A DNA stretch of 50,451 bases. It comes from an uncultured Caulobacteraceae bacterium. Lineage in GTDB: Bacteria; Pseudomonadota; Alphaproteobacteria; Caulobacterales; Caulobacteraceae. The stretch spans positions 1 to 50,451 of the forward strand of contig CAIXWN010000135.1 in NCBI GenBank assembly GCA_903923135.1, read 5' to 3'. Of this stretch, positions 1 through 9,353 are shown one piece after another. The position numbers and the translations under genes are program-made. Under the pieces are notes generated by a model that saw only the letters and a program-made list of their open reading frames with translations, was not told the origin of the DNA and ran no database searches. Each line of letters starts with the position of its first letter. Position 1 is the stretch's first letter.

Positions 1-37
1 CCCGTATGCGAAGATCGTCCGAATGCGCAGCGCCCAT
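1..37 (-). CDS. 5' end of an unidentified gene, cut by the window edge
   Basis: An ATG at 37-35 on the minus strand follows a perfect AGGAGG at 48-43 with a 5-base gap, and the frame stays open to the left edge (MGAAHSDDLRIR). It would be read away from the window, downstream of the beta-CASP nuclease gene and in the same direction. Twelve residues are too few to name a family. The call rests on the ribosome binding site and start codon alone. Confidence 0.5.
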   Translation of the reverse strand, partial: MGAAHSDDLRIR

Positions 38-136
38 GTTCGCCTCCTCGAATCAGAGGTCCCATCGACTCACGCCCAGCCTTCGAGGAAAATCCCCCCA
101 GCGATCACATTCGATTCATCTCAACAGGCGTTTGCG

Positions 137-1765
137 CTAGGAGGCCCGAGGTTTTCGGGCTGTCCGCCGGGCGGCCTTCTCGGCCTTGCCCAGAGCCCGC
201 GCAAGGCGATCGAGGATAAGGTCCCGACCCACGTCGGTTTTCGCCCGGTCGAGCGCCTGGTCCAGTTCGACCAGGAGTCGCGAGCGCGTGTTGTGCCAGT
301 CCAGATCAGATGCGGCGCTGCCTGACAGGCGGGCCGGAATGACTTCATCCGCGGTCGCCGCGAGGCCCTTGAGCCTGTAGGCGGCGTCCATCGCCGGGAT
401 CACCATTCCCGCAGGCGACATGCCGTCGGCCGACAATCTGGCGTGAAGCGCCTGCAGCGCGGTCGGTTCGCCGTGATCGAGGAAGGTGACCCCCCGGACC
501 GGAAGCCGGGCCTTGACCCATGCGCCGAGGGCGACCGCGTCGGCGTGGCCGGAATAGACGTCAAGGGCGCGAATGCGGGCGCCGACGTGAATGTCATCAC
601 CCTGGATGCGCACGTTCTGGGCCCCATCCGCCAGCAGCCGCCCCAGAGTTCCCGTCGCCTGGAAACCCGCAAACAGGACCGTCGCGTGACGGTTCCAGAG
701 CCACCGTTTCAGGTGCTTTCGGATCCGACCTGCGTCGCACATGCCGCTGCCGGCCATGATGATGTGCCAGCCCGACACCCGGTCCAGGGCGTCGCTGTCC
801 CAAGGCTTCTCCAGGAACTTCAACCGTTCCGACGCGCGGACTCCCTCGAAGGGGTTTCTTCGCGAGTCCGGGTTCCAGCCGCGTTGCTGGAATATCTTGG
901 AGGCCTTGATCGCCAGAGGTGAATCCAGGAAAATATCGGCCTCGGCGACCTCACCGTCTTCGATCAGGATGAGGATGTCCGCCAGGAGTTCCTGAGATCG
1001 CTCAACGGCGAACGCCGGAATGAGGAGAGGGCCCCCGGCCTCGCGGGCGGCGTTGAGCTCGCCGGCGAGCAGCCGCCGACGGGTAGCCGGATCGACTCCC
1101 GGGCGTTCGCGGTTGCCATAGGTGGATTCAACGACGAGGTAGTCGACGCCCGCCGGCGCCTGTGGATGGGGCGAATAGTCGCTGTCCCCCGAGCCGATAT
1201 CGCCAGAAAACACGATGGTGACGGGCCCCTCATCCGTCCGCAGGCGCACCTCCACCGACGCTGCGCCAAGGATGTGACCAGCCTCCCAATACACGGCTTC
1301 AACCCCGGGCGCGGCCTCGACGGGTTCGCCGAGCTTCACCCTCCGGAACTGTGTCATCACGCGTTCGGCGTCCTCAGTGCGATAGATTGGCTCGACCTCG
1401 GGACGGCCTCTGTGGAGGTTCCGGCGATTCAAGTGCTCGACCTCGATCTCCTGAATGCCTGCGGCGTCGGCGAGCATGATCTCACACAGGTCGCGGGTCG
1501 AGGCCGTGGCGTAGATCGGTCCCTTGAAGCCGGCGCGCATGAGCTTGGGCAGCAGTCCAGAATGGTCGATGTGCGCGTGGGTGAGCAGAACCGCATCGAT
1601 CTCGCCGGCATCGAAAGGAAAGGGATCGTAGTTGAGGGCTTTCAGGGTCTTGGAGCCCTGGAACATTCCGCAGTCGATCAGGACGGTCGCCTCGCCGCAC
1701 TGAAGACGCATGCACGAGCCGGTGACGCACCGGGCCGCGCCGTGGAAGGTGAGGGTCAGGCCCAT
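137..1765 (-). CDS. MBL-fold beta-CASP metallo-hydrolase (probable RNA-processing nuclease)
   Basis: The 542-residue product has the metallo-beta-lactamase metal motif HAHIDH at residues 63-68, further metal ligands in EAGHILGAAS and FSGDIGSGD, and the beta-CASP signature GSGMCDAGRIRKHL in the second half. A late SGHAD histidine motif and a DHGE segment belong to the RMMBL part. Proteins of this build are mostly RNA exo/endonucleases related to CPSF73 and bacterial RNase J. The bacterial branch seen here is often annotated only as 'MBL fold metallo-hydrolase'. The C-terminal 80 residues are basic (ending KAARRTARKPRAS) and could contact RNA. The start overlaps the end of the PRPP synthetase-like gene by 10 bases, so the two are probably co-translated. 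The nuclease role is inferred from family membership; the substrate is unknown. Confidence 0.88.
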   Translation of the reverse strand: MGLTLTFHGAARCVTGSCMRLQCGEATVLIDCGMFQGSKTLKALNYDPFPFDAGEIDAVLLTHAHIDHSGLLPKLMRAGFKGPIYATASTRDLCEIMLADAAGIQEIEVEHLNRRNLHRGRPEVEPIYRTEDAERVMTQFRRVKLGEPVEAAPGVEAVYWEAGHILGAASVEVRLRTDEGPVTIVFSGDIGSGDSDYSPHPQAPAGVDYLVVESTYGNRERPGVDPATRRRLLAGELNAAREAGGPLLIPAFAVERSQELLADILILIEDGEVAEADIFLDSPLAIKASKIFQQRGWNPDSRRNPFEGVRASERLKFLEKPWDSDALDRVSGWHIIMAGSGMCDAGRIRKHLKRWLWNRHATVLFAGFQATGTLGRLLADGAQNVRIQGDDIHVGARIRALDVYSGHADAVALGAWVKARLPVRGVTFLDHGEPTALQALHARLSADGMSPAGMVIPAMDAAYRLKGLAATADEVIPARLSGSAASDLDWHNTRSRLLVELDQALDRAKTDVGRDLILDRLARALGKAEKAARRTARKPRAS

Positions 1766-2647
1766 GCCGGGAAATCCTTCAGTGTCCTGGCGATCAGGGG
1801 CGCCAGCGGGACCGTGTTGGTCGTGTGTGGGCAGGAGTCGGTGGAGATGAGTCGACGCGCGCCCGCCATGATCAACCGGCGGCTCGCCTCGGCGCTGAAC
1901 AGGGCGTGGGCAACGGCGACATCCACCGGGCCGCCCCCGTGGGCGCTCAGAAGTCGGATGGCGGCTTCCAGCGTTCCGCCGGAGGAGCAGATATCATCGA
2001 TCAGCACGATCGGCCGTCCGCGCACCCGCTCCGTCGCCTCCAGAGTCAGGCTGACCTCGCGATCTCCCATCCTCTGCTTGGTCAGCGTCAGGCTCGGAAC
2101 CCCCAGGGCAAGCGCCCACCTCGGCCGCCCAGGGCGCCGATTCGATGTCCGGCCCGACAATGACGGTCCCGGGCGCGGCCGGGACCAGCGCCGCTGCGAT
2201 CGCCGCGCCGGCGCCGATCACGATGGTCCGCGCCCCTGCGAAGGCGGAGGACAGGTCGGCGGTTCGATGCAGGTGGAGCTGAACCGTCACGATGACGTCG
2301 AATCGTTCGCCCAGCAGGCGGCCGAGCACGTCGCGGCTCACCGGTTCGCCATCATGGAAGACGGTGTCCTGGCGCAGGTAGCAAAGGTAGGGGGCGACGA
2401 GCACGAGTCGTTCCGCGCCGCGCCGCCGCAGCGCGTCGGCGGCCAGAAGGAGGGGCACGATCTTGTCGTTGGGCGACCACAGCGAGCGGTGTAGGACAAC
2501 GGTCCCCGTGGCTGGGGCGACCTTCGGCAGCGTCTCGGCGTCGGGAAACACGTGCAGTTCGATCGTTTCCAGGGGCGTGCCTATCGCGTTGGCGAGACGT
2601 CCGGCTGTTGCGGCCTCATCGGCGAAGGCGTGAACGGCGCTGATCAT
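1756..2647 (-). pseudogene. ribose-phosphate pyrophosphokinase-like gene, broken by a single-base frameshift
   Basis: Two overlapping minus-strand frames together make one PRPP synthetase of about 296 residues. The first (from ATG 2647) holds the N-terminal half, with FPDAE, the YLCYLRQD catalytic region and GPDIESAPWAAEV. The second resumes at ALALGVPSLTLTKQRMGDREV and holds the PRPP-binding loop VLIDDICSSGGTL. The join lies at the CCC run at 2115-2117: removing one C restores a continuous family-like sequence. Without it the first frame reads into unrelated residues and stops at 1994. The intact enzyme would make PRPP and AMP from ribose 5-phosphate and ATP. It overlaps the phosphorylase gene by 4 bases upstream and the nuclease gene by 10 downstream. 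A sequencing error is possible, since the flanking genes are intact and the rest shows no other damage. Confidence 0.82.
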
Positions 2648-4191
2648 GCCGTAACCGTCAGGCCGCAGTCGTCCTCACTGGCGCCGACAGCGTACCGGAC
2701 GTCCGTCGGTTCGGACCCATGTATCCTGTACAAGGGCTCGCCAGCCCGGACCGTGTCGCCGACCTTGAACAGCAGATCAAGCCCGGCTCCTGGATCGTCC
2801 GGCGCTCCGGCCATGCGGGCTATGGCGGCGATCCGACGGCAGTCGAACGCCTCGACCCGGCCCGACTTCGGCGCTGGCACTTCGTGCACACGTCGACCCA
2901 GCCGTGAGTCCACCGGCGATGGCCCCTGGGCTTCAATGATCTGGTCCAGCTTGCGCCGCGCGGAGCCGTCGGCCAGGAGTTGGCGAGCTCGCACCTCGCC
3001 CTGGCCGATCCCCATGGCGGCGTCGGCCTCTATGACCTGACCGGCCAGCCTGACGGCTTTTTCCAGCAGGTCCCGAGGCGCGTCGGCGCGGCTTTCCAGC
3101 ACGGCCAGGACATCGCGGGCCTCCAACGCCGGCCCGACGCCGCGCCCTATCGGCTGGCTGCCATCGGTAATCATCACCTTGAGGGAAAGCCCAATTCGGC
3201 TCGCCACGTACTCGAAGAGCCTGCGCAGGTTGTGGGCGGCCTGGAGGTCGCGCACTTTGGCCGACGGGCCGACCGGGACGTCCAAAACCAGGTGGGTGGA
3301 TCCCGCAGCGATCTTCTTGGACAGGATCGACGCCACCATCTGGTCGGCCGTGTCGATCGACAGCGGTCGTTCGACCGAGATCAGCACATCGTCGGCGGGA
3401 GACAGATTCACACGTCCGCCCCAGATGACGCACGCGCCACAGGTCTCCACGACATTGCGCATCTGCGCTTCGTCCAGGTCGACCTTGGCAAGGACCTCCA
3501 TGGTGTCGGCCGTCCCCGCCGGCGAGGTTATCGCCCGTGACGACGTCTTGGGCATCGTCAGTCCATGGGCGGCGACGATCGGAACGACGATCAGACTCGT
3601 GCGATTTCCGGGAATGCCCCCGATGCAGTGCTTGTCGACCACCGGGCTGTGCGACCACGACAGCCTGCCGCCGACGGAGACCATCGCACGGGTCAAGGAG
3701 AGCGTCTCCTCAGGCGTCATGAAACTCGCGCAGGCCATGAGAAAGGCGGCCACCTCCATGTCCGACCACCTGTGGCCGGCCAGATCGCGGGCAATGGAAT
3801 TGAACTGGTCCTGGTTTAGCGTGGCGCCGCTGATCTTCGACCGCACATGGTCCAGACTTTCGGGCGGGTGTGCGGGCGCGATCGAGACCGGGTCCCCCGT
3901 CACCACGCCGAGGCGATGGAACAGGGGTTGGGGGAGGCCGATGTCGTCTGGCCCCACCAACCAGGGATCGTCGCAGATCATCGGCGAGGCCAGCAGGCTC
4001 CGGTCACCGGCGCGAACCTCGACCCGCCTCAAGCCGAGCAGGCGGACAGGTCGCAGCGCCGTGCAGTCGCGGGAGAGCACCACAACGTTCTCGCGAATCG
4101 TGTCGAGCGCAAGCGGCCGGGCCGCAAGCCTGGGGGCCCGATCGCCAGTTCCGCCGCGTCCGGGAAGGCCGTCAGGGGCCGGGTTCATCAT
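2644..4191 (-). CDS. thymidine phosphorylase family protein, archaeal AMP phosphorylase-like
   Basis: This is a pyrimidine/nucleotide phosphorylase of about 515 residues. The phosphate-binding stretch VDKHCIGGIPGNRTS and the run KTSSRAITSPAGTADTMEV are hallmarks of the archaeal AMP phosphorylase branch rather than E. coli DeoA. That branch also carries the extra N-terminal domain (roughly the first 85 residues) seen here. Archaeal members convert NMP and phosphate into base and ribose 1,5-bisphosphate; the substrate in bacteria is unproven. The start is uncertain. ATG 4191 or 4188 sits a few bases after GGGAG; the open frame extends to a TTG at 4281, with another ATG at 4209. The stop overlaps the PRPP synthetase start (ATGA). 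The sirtuin gene ends about 125 bases upstream, so one transcript is likely. Confidence 0.85.
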   Translation of the reverse strand: MMNPAPDGLPGRGGTGDRAPRLAARPLALDTIRENVVVLSRDCTALRPVRLLGLRRVEVRAGDRSLLASPMICDDPWLVGPDDIGLPQPLFHRLGVVTGDPVSIAPAHPPESLDHVRSKISGATLNQDQFNSIARDLAGHRWSDMEVAAFLMACASFMTPEETLSLTRAMVSVGGRLSWSHSPVVDKHCIGGIPGNRTSLIVVPIVAAHGLTMPKTSSRAITSPAGTADTMEVLAKVDLDEAQMRNVVETCGACVIWGGRVNLSPADDVLISVERPLSIDTADQMVASILSKKIAAGSTHLVLDVPVGPSAKVRDLQAAHNLRRLFEYVASRIGLSLKVMITDGSQPIGRGVGPALEARDVLAVLESRADAPRDLLEKAVRLAGQVIEADAAMGIGQGEVRARQLLADGSARRKLDQIIEAQGPSPVDSRLGRRVHEVPAPKSGRVEAFDCRRIAAIARMAGAPDDPGAGLDLLFKVGDTVRAGEPLYRIHGSEPTDVRYAVGASEDDCGLTVTA

Positions 4192-4317
4192 CACTCCCAG
4201 TGCGCGCATTCGACCGGCGATTGCGGCGATGTTATCCCCGCCGGCCCCGCCGTGACTGGCGCCCTTACGGGATGAACGCAAGAGCGGCTGCCCGCGCGCC
4301 GGAGCGGGCCGGGCCGG

Positions 4318-5064
4318 TCAGGGGTGCCCGGCGACCGCAGCCAACACCGCGCCGATTTCGTCATGAAGGACCAGATCGGCGAACCCGTCCTGGTCAGTCG
4401 GCTCGCGGTTGACGATGGCCAAGGCGGCGCCGTTGCGTTTGGCCATCAGTGGCAGACCCGCCGCGGGATAGACAACGAGTGAAGAGCCCAGAACGAGAAA
4501 GAGATCGCAGGCCAAGGTCGCGGCCTCGGCCTTGGCCACCGGGGCCGCCGGCATCGGCTGGCCAAAGGAAATCGTGGCCGACTTGACGATCCCGCCGCAG
4601 GCCCGGCAGGAAGGGATCTCATCGCGCGCCAGGAACGGCTCGCGCAGGTCCGCAAGTTCGTGCCGCAGACCACAGGTCAGACATGTGGCGTACCCGGCGT
4701 TGCCGTGCAGCTCGATGATGCGGTCTTCCGGCACGCCGGACGCCTGGTGCAGATTGTCGACGTTCTGGGTGATGACCACGCCGACACGGCCGTCGGCGAT
4801 CATCCGGGCCACGGCGAAATGACCGGCGTTGGGTTTCGCGCCAGTCCAGCCCGCAGCGCCTGAAAAGGTTCGCGCCCATGCCTCCCGCCGCCGGTCCTCA
4901 CTGGCCAAGAAGTCCTGGAAGTAGATCGGCCTGATCCGGCTCCACACCCCGCCCGGGCTGCGGAAATCGGGAATGCCCGATTCCGTAGACATGCCCGCGC
5001 CGGTGAACACCACAATTCGACGCGCCTCTCGCATCAGTCTGGCAAGGTCCTCGCGGTCGGGCAT
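4318..5064 (-). CDS. cobB: Sir2-family NAD-dependent protein deacylase
   Basis: At 248 residues this is a standard bacterial sirtuin. The NAD-binding GAGMSTESGIPDFR is at residues 22-35, TQNVDNLH at 99-106, the catalytic histidine at 120 in ELHGN, and zinc cysteines at 128, 131, 153 and 156. Such enzymes remove acyl groups from lysines, consuming NAD and releasing nicotinamide and O-acyl-ADP-ribose. The Tyr and Arg that mark succinyl/malonyl-preferring class III sirtuins were not clearly seen, so acyl preference is open. It starts only 6 bases after the stop of the OPT transporter gene, implying one transcript with it. Confidence 0.93.
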   Translation of the reverse strand: MPDREDLARLMREARRIVVFTGAGMSTESGIPDFRSPGGVWSRIRPIYFQDFLASEDRRREAWARTFSGAAGWTGAKPNAGHFAVARMIADGRVGVVITQNVDNLHQASGVPEDRIIELHGNAGYATCLTCGLRHELADLREPFLARDEIPSCRACGGIVKSATISFGQPMPAAPVAKAEAATLACDLFLVLGSSLVVYPAAGLPLMAKRNGAALAIVNREPTDQDGFADLVLHDEIGAVLAAVAGHP

Positions 5065-5070
5065 GGTTGA

Positions 5071-7443
5071 TCAGTCGCGCAGCAGGTCCGCGGGGCCGGT
5101 GCTCTCCGGGCCGCGCGCCAGGCGTCCGGACAGATAGAGGCCCGCGACCAGGGCCCCGAAAGGCAGAAGGGCAAGCGCGTCCGCGTAGGGACCGGAGAAG
5201 AAGGGATTTCGCGCTGTCATGACGTCCGTGACCCGCTGATTGAAGTCGGAAAGCGCGCCAGCCATGAAGGCGATGCCGATTCCGGCGATGGCCCCGCCGG
5301 CGATATAGCCCGAGGCCACCAGCACGCCCGGACTCCTGTCGGTTTCCGCGATCAGCTCCGTGGGGGATAGGTCAGCGTTGCGGAAGCGGCGCTTGAGGTG
5401 TTGGTCGACGAGCCAACGCACGGCTCCGCCGATAAAGATCGGCATCGACGACGAAAGCGGAAGGTAGACGCCGACAGCAAACGCGAGGGAGGCGATCCCG
5501 CACATTTCCAGGACAATGGCGACGCCGCCGCCCAGGATCACAAGGGTCCAGGGGAGCTGGCGGTTGAGGATCCCCTTGATGATGTAACTCATCAGCGTGG
5601 CCTTCGGGGCGGCGAATTTGTTCACCTGCGTGCCGTCCGGGCGGGTGCGGTGGGTTCCATTGATCCCGGGATCGACGAGATAGACGGGAACCCCGACTTC
5701 ATCGACGAGATAGCGGCCTGCGGGCCCTCCGGCATCGTCGGTCTTGGACCATACGCGGTAGGTCTTTTGGTCGCTGTTCGCCTGCGGCCCCTTCACGCCT
5801 TCTACCGGAAGCCGGGCCGCCACCGCGGCCGGTACGCGCCAGTCGGCCGGCGGCGCCGTCTCCCCCGCGGTGTGGGCGGCCGTGGGGCGTAGGGGTACAT
5901 AGACCGTGGCGGCATCATTCAGCGACAGCAGAATGGGCCCAAGGACCAGGGCCGAGGCGAACGCCCCGGCGAGGATGGCGATCTGCTGAGAACGGGGCGT
6001 GGAGCCGATGAGAAAACCCGCCTTCAGGTCCTGTGACGTGGTGCCGCCGTTCGAGGCGGCCACGCAGACGATCCCGCCCACGGAAAGCGCCGTCACATAG
6101 TAGCCTGGTCCGGTCCACCCCAGCGCCAGGAAGATCAGGCAGGTCAGCAGCAGCGTCGCCACCGTCATGCCCGATATCGGGTTGGACGATGATCCGATCT
6201 CTCCTGTCAGACGCGACGAGACGGTCACGAAGAGGAACCCGAACACCACGATCAGAGCCGCGCCGAGAATGTTCATGTGCAGGCTTCGTGACATGAGGAT
6301 ACCGGTCATCAGGATGATCAGTCCTATGCCGACCACGCGCGGCGACAGGTCGCGGTCGGTGCGGTCCGGCGCCTGTCGTGTGACCGTCTCGGCACGTCTG
6401 GCCCGCCAGTCGCTCAATCCGCCGGCGACGCCGCGTGCGATCATCGGCAAGGCGCGGAACACACTGATGACGCCGCCCACCGCCACCGCGCCAGCGCCAA
6501 TGTAGAGCACATAGGCGCCGCGAATGTCGTCCGGTCCCATGCTGGCGATCGGACGGGTTCCCGGCGGGATGACTCCGCTCGCCGCGCCGCCGAAGAAACG
6601 GATGGTGGGGATGAGGACCATGTAGGCCAGGACGCCGCCCGCGGCCATTGTTGAGGCGATCCGCGGGCCAATGATGTAGCCGACGCCGAGCAGTTCCGGC
6701 GAGATTTCGGCTGAGAGCGATCCCGCCGCCAGCGGCGCACCGAAGATCTTCTCCGGCGTATCCTTCCACAGCTTGAAGGCCTCCATGGCGAACTTGTAGA
6801 CAACCCCAGCGCCGAAACCGGCGAAGATGGCGCCGGCGCCTGATCGGGCTGCGGCCTGATCTGATCCTGGGGGCGCGTCGCCAAGCCCCATGGCGCGTTC
6901 CTCCGGCGTTGCCCCGGCCTTGAGCACCTCGGCGCACGCTGTGCCTTCAGGGTATTTCAGGATGCCGTGCTGCTGGACGATGAGCGCGCGTCTCAGCGGA
7001 ATCATCATCAGGATGCCAAGCAGGCCGCCCAGCATCCCCACCAGGATCACCCGGGTGATCTCCAGATCGAAGCCGAGGATCATGATCGCCGGCATCGTCA
7101 CGCCGATGCCGAAGGCGATGGATTCGCCCGCCGATCCCGCCGTCTGCACGATGTTGTGCTCCAGCACCGTCGCAGATCTGAGGCCGAGCCGGCCCAGCAG
7201 CCTGAACAGTGTCAGAGAGATCACCGCCACGGGTATGGAGGCGCTTACCGTCAGCCCCACCTTGAGAACCAGATAAAGCGACGAAGCGCCGAACACGACT
7301 CCAAGCAGCACCCCGACGATGAGGGGCGTGATTGTCAGCTCGCTAAGCACGGCCGAGGCCGGAATCAGGGGGTGGAATGGCGGGGTGGGGTTGTGGGGGC
7401 GAGAGCCCCCCGGTCTGTCCGTAACGGTCACTTTGCCTCGCAC
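5071..7443 (-). CDS. OPT family oligopeptide/metal-chelate transporter
   Basis: This is a 790-residue polytopic inner-membrane protein. It matches the bacterial OPT family: an N-terminal stretch [19 protein letters not shown] followed by [20 protein letters not shown], then [14 protein letters not shown], and many hydrophobic helices through to the C-terminus. A soluble-looking insertion lies near residues 520-610, between membrane blocks. OPT proteins import oligopeptides or metal-peptide complexes with protons; the substrate cannot be read from sequence. The start is a GTG at 7443. No ATG is available before the first membrane helix. It is the first gene of the minus-strand run ending in the nuclease gene, and it is divergent from the hydrolase gene at 7566. 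Confidence 0.9.
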   Translation of the reverse strand: MRGKVTVTDRPGGSRPHNPTPPFHPLIPASAVLSELTITPLIVGVLLGVVFGASSLYLVLKVGLTVSASIPVAVISLTLFRLLGRLGLRSATVLEHNIVQTAGSAGESIAFGIGVTMPAIMILGFDLEITRVILVGMLGGLLGILMMIPLRRALIVQQHGILKYPEGTACAEVLKAGATPEERAMGLGDAPPGSDQAAARSGAGAIFAGFGAGVVYKFAMEAFKLWKDTPEKIFGAPLAAGSLSAEISPELLGVGYIIGPRIASTMAAGGVLAYMVLIPTIRFFGGAASGVIPPGTRPIASMGPDDIRGAYVLYIGAGAVAVGGVISVFRALPMIARGVAGGLSDWRARRAETVTRQAPDRTDRDLSPRVVGIGLIILMTGILMSRSLHMNILGAALIVVFGFLFVTVSSRLTGEIGSSSNPISGMTVATLLLTCLIFLALGWTGPGYYVTALSVGGIVCVAASNGGTTSQDLKAGFLIGSTPRSQQIAILAGAFASALVLGPILLSLNDAATVYVPLRPTAAHTAGETAPPADWRVPAAVAARLPVEGVKGPQANSDQKTYRVWSKTDDAGGPAGRYLVDEVGVPVYLVDPGINGTHRTRPDGTQVNKFAAPKATLMSYIIKGILNRQLPWTLVILGGGVAIVLEMCGIASLAFAVGVYLPLSSSMPIFIGGAVRWLVDQHLKRRFRNADLSPTELIAETDRSPGVLVASGYIAGGAIAGIGIAFMAGALSDFNQRVTDVMTARNPFFSGPYADALALLPFGALVAGLYLSGRLARGPESTGPADLLRD

Positions 7444-7565
7444 CCCATTGAGGGTTTATCTGAGCATACTCATCCGCGCCCGGCCAGAGCGGTCGCCATC
7501 GTGGGCGACGCCTCCGGGGAGCCGGAAGCCGCGCGTCATCCATCCAACCACCCGAAAAGTGTCGA

Positions 7566-8396
7566 ATGATCGCCAAGTCAGCCTGTCGTACCGCGTTTGT
7601 CAGTTTCGCGACGCCGGCGTCGGTCCCTTTGCAGTTGGCCGGCCGCCTGACCTTGCCGGATAGTGTCGGCCGGGCCGGAGCCGCGGTGCTGATCTGCCAT
7701 GGTTCGGACGGGGTCGACGGCCGCGGCGAATTTCACGCCGACGCGCTCAACGCTTCGGGGATCGCCACATTGGAGGTCGACATGTGGTCGGCGCGTGGTT
7801 CCGTGCGAGGCGCCGCCGCCCGCCCGGCGACGCCGCTGGCGACCATGACCGACGCTTTCGGGGCCCTGCAGTTCCTGCGCGACCAGCCGGAAATTGATCC
7901 GGCCCAGATTGGCATCATGGGGTTTTCCTGGGGCGGTGTCGTGACCCTGCTGGCGACCTCTCGGGCGAGGACCGAGGATCTGGCTGGCGACGGACCGGGC
8001 TTCGCTGCGCACGCTGCGCTATATCCGGTCTGCTGGGCCTACGGCCGCGTCCCGGGACTGTCCCTGAACGGCCGTACGGGCGCTCCCATTCTGTTGCTGA
8101 CCGGAGACGCCGACGCCTACGACACGCCGGATGCCGGCGAGCGGCTTGCCGCGGCTCTCAGATCGGACGGCGAGGCCGGCGAAATTCTGTCGGAGACGTT
8201 TGCGGGCGCCACGCACGGTTTCGACCGCGACCTGCCTATGCAGGTGATCCAGGACCCTTTTGCCCACGAAGGTCGCGGCGGTCCGGTGACCATGGCCTTT
8301 CATCCGCAGGCTGCGGCTGCGGCAAGGCGCTCCGTTGCCGCCTTCTTCGTCCGCACACTGGTTCCGACCGGGGCGGGCCCGCCTAAAGCGCCCTGA
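7566..8396 (+). CDS. dienelactone hydrolase family protein
   Basis: The product is a 276-residue alpha/beta hydrolase. The nucleophile elbow GFSWGG is at residues 119-124 with Ser121, an acid lies near GDADAYD (180-186), and the catalytic histidine is in ATHGFD (His217). True dienelactone hydrolases use a cysteine in this elbow. With serine here it is more likely a general esterase/hydrolase of the DLH superfamily, and the substrate is unknown. No signal peptide is obvious, so it is probably cytoplasmic. Its last 14 bases overlap the end of the convergent msrA gene. Confidence 0.85.
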   Translation: MIAKSACRTAFVSFATPASVPLQLAGRLTLPDSVGRAGAAVLICHGSDGVDGRGEFHADALNASGIATLEVDMWSARGSVRGAAARPATPLATMTDAFGALQFLRDQPEIDPAQIGIMGFSWGGVVTLLATSRARTEDLAGDGPGFAAHAALYPVCWAYGRVPGLSLNGRTGAPILLLTGDADAYDTPDAGERLAAALRSDGEAGEILSETFAGATHGFDRDLPMQVIQDPFAHEGRGGPVTMAFHPQAAAAARRSVAAFFVRTLVPTGAGPPKAP

Positions 8397-9120
8397 GGGG
8401 CGCAGAACGATACAGGTCGGGGAAAAGGGCCCTCAGGGCAGCAACCTTCGGAAGATCGTAGGTGGCGATATAGGCCGCCTGGGGGTGCAGGATGAGGTAA
8501 TCCTGGTGATAGGTCTCGGCCGGAAAAAAGCCGCTGAAGGCGTCGACGCGCGTGACGATCGGTCTGTGAAAGACCTTGGCCGCCTCTAGCTGGGCGATGT
8601 ACCGTTGGGCCACCGTCTTCTGGACCTCGTCCATGTAGAAGATTTCGCCGCGATACTGCGGGCCCTCGTCGGGGAACTGCTGGTTGAGTTGCGTCGGATC
8701 GGTGGCCACCGAGAAGTAGATGCGCAGGATCTCGCCGTAGGAAATCTGGCGCGGATCGAACACGATCCTCACGGATTCGGCGTGGCCGGTCGTGCCGGTG
8801 CCGACAAGCTCGTAGGCCGCCGTCGCCCGTGCGCCGCCAGCATATCCGGCAAGCACCTGGCGCACCCCGCGCACGTGCTGGAAAACGCCCTGCACGCCCC
8901 AGAAGCAGCCGCCTGAAAGCACGGCGGTCTGGCTTGTGGCTCCGGCGGCAGGGGGACTGAACGCTGGAGGCGGCGCCTTCACGGGCGCGGCCGAACCCGA
9001 ACCACCTCCCGCAGCGCCGCCGGCGCACGCCGAAGCCACCAGCGCGGCCACTAGGGCGAAGGCGCCCACGCTCCATCGCGCCCGGTGAGGGGGGGGTGTG
9101 TTCGCAGGGGGCTGGAGCAT
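8383..9120 (-). CDS. msrA: peptide-methionine (S)-S-oxide reductase, lipoprotein form
   Basis: The MsrA catalytic motif GCFWG is near residues 71-75, followed by GHAESVRIVFDP and the conserved YHQDY near 203-207. MsrA reduces methionine S-sulfoxide in oxidised proteins. Unlike the usual cytoplasmic MsrA, this 245-residue protein begins with a basic segment, a hydrophobic helix (FALVAALVAS) and a lipobox-like ASAC ending at Cys32. A Gly/Ala/Pro linker of about 35 residues follows. It is therefore probably a membrane-anchored periplasmic repair enzyme. No second resolving-cysteine domain or MsrB partner is fused to it. Confidence 0.93.
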   Translation of the reverse strand: MLQPPANTPPPHRARWSVGAFALVAALVASACAGGAAGGGSGSAAPVKAPPPAFSPPAAGATSQTAVLSGGCFWGVQGVFQHVRGVRQVLAGYAGGARATAAYELVGTGTTGHAESVRIVFDPRQISYGEILRIYFSVATDPTQLNQQFPDEGPQYRGEIFYMDEVQKTVAQRYIAQLEAAKVFHRPIVTRVDAFSGFFPAETYHQDYLILHPQAAYIATYDLPKVAALRALFPDLYRSAPLRAL

Positions 9121-9353
9121 TGCGGCCTCGGCTTTCCGGTTGGGCGCTTAGTGAGCAGGAACGTCTCATGTTGCGAGTTCGTTTCCGCGCGCCCTCAGGT
9201 TACGCCACAACGGCCTTCGTTGGATCTCTTAGGTCTCTGGTTTTTCGCCGGATCAGCCGCCGCTGTTGGCGATGGCGCGGAGTCGGGCCGGGGACTAGGG
9301 TCTGGGTGGGCGCAATTCCGGATACGGGCGTTGGGGAAAGCAAGGAAAAAGCG

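Noticed and set aside
1166-2494. 442-codon plus-strand frame across the nuclease and PRPP synthetase genes
   Set aside because: Antisense to two recognised genes and lacks any domain; long shadow frames are expected at this GC content.
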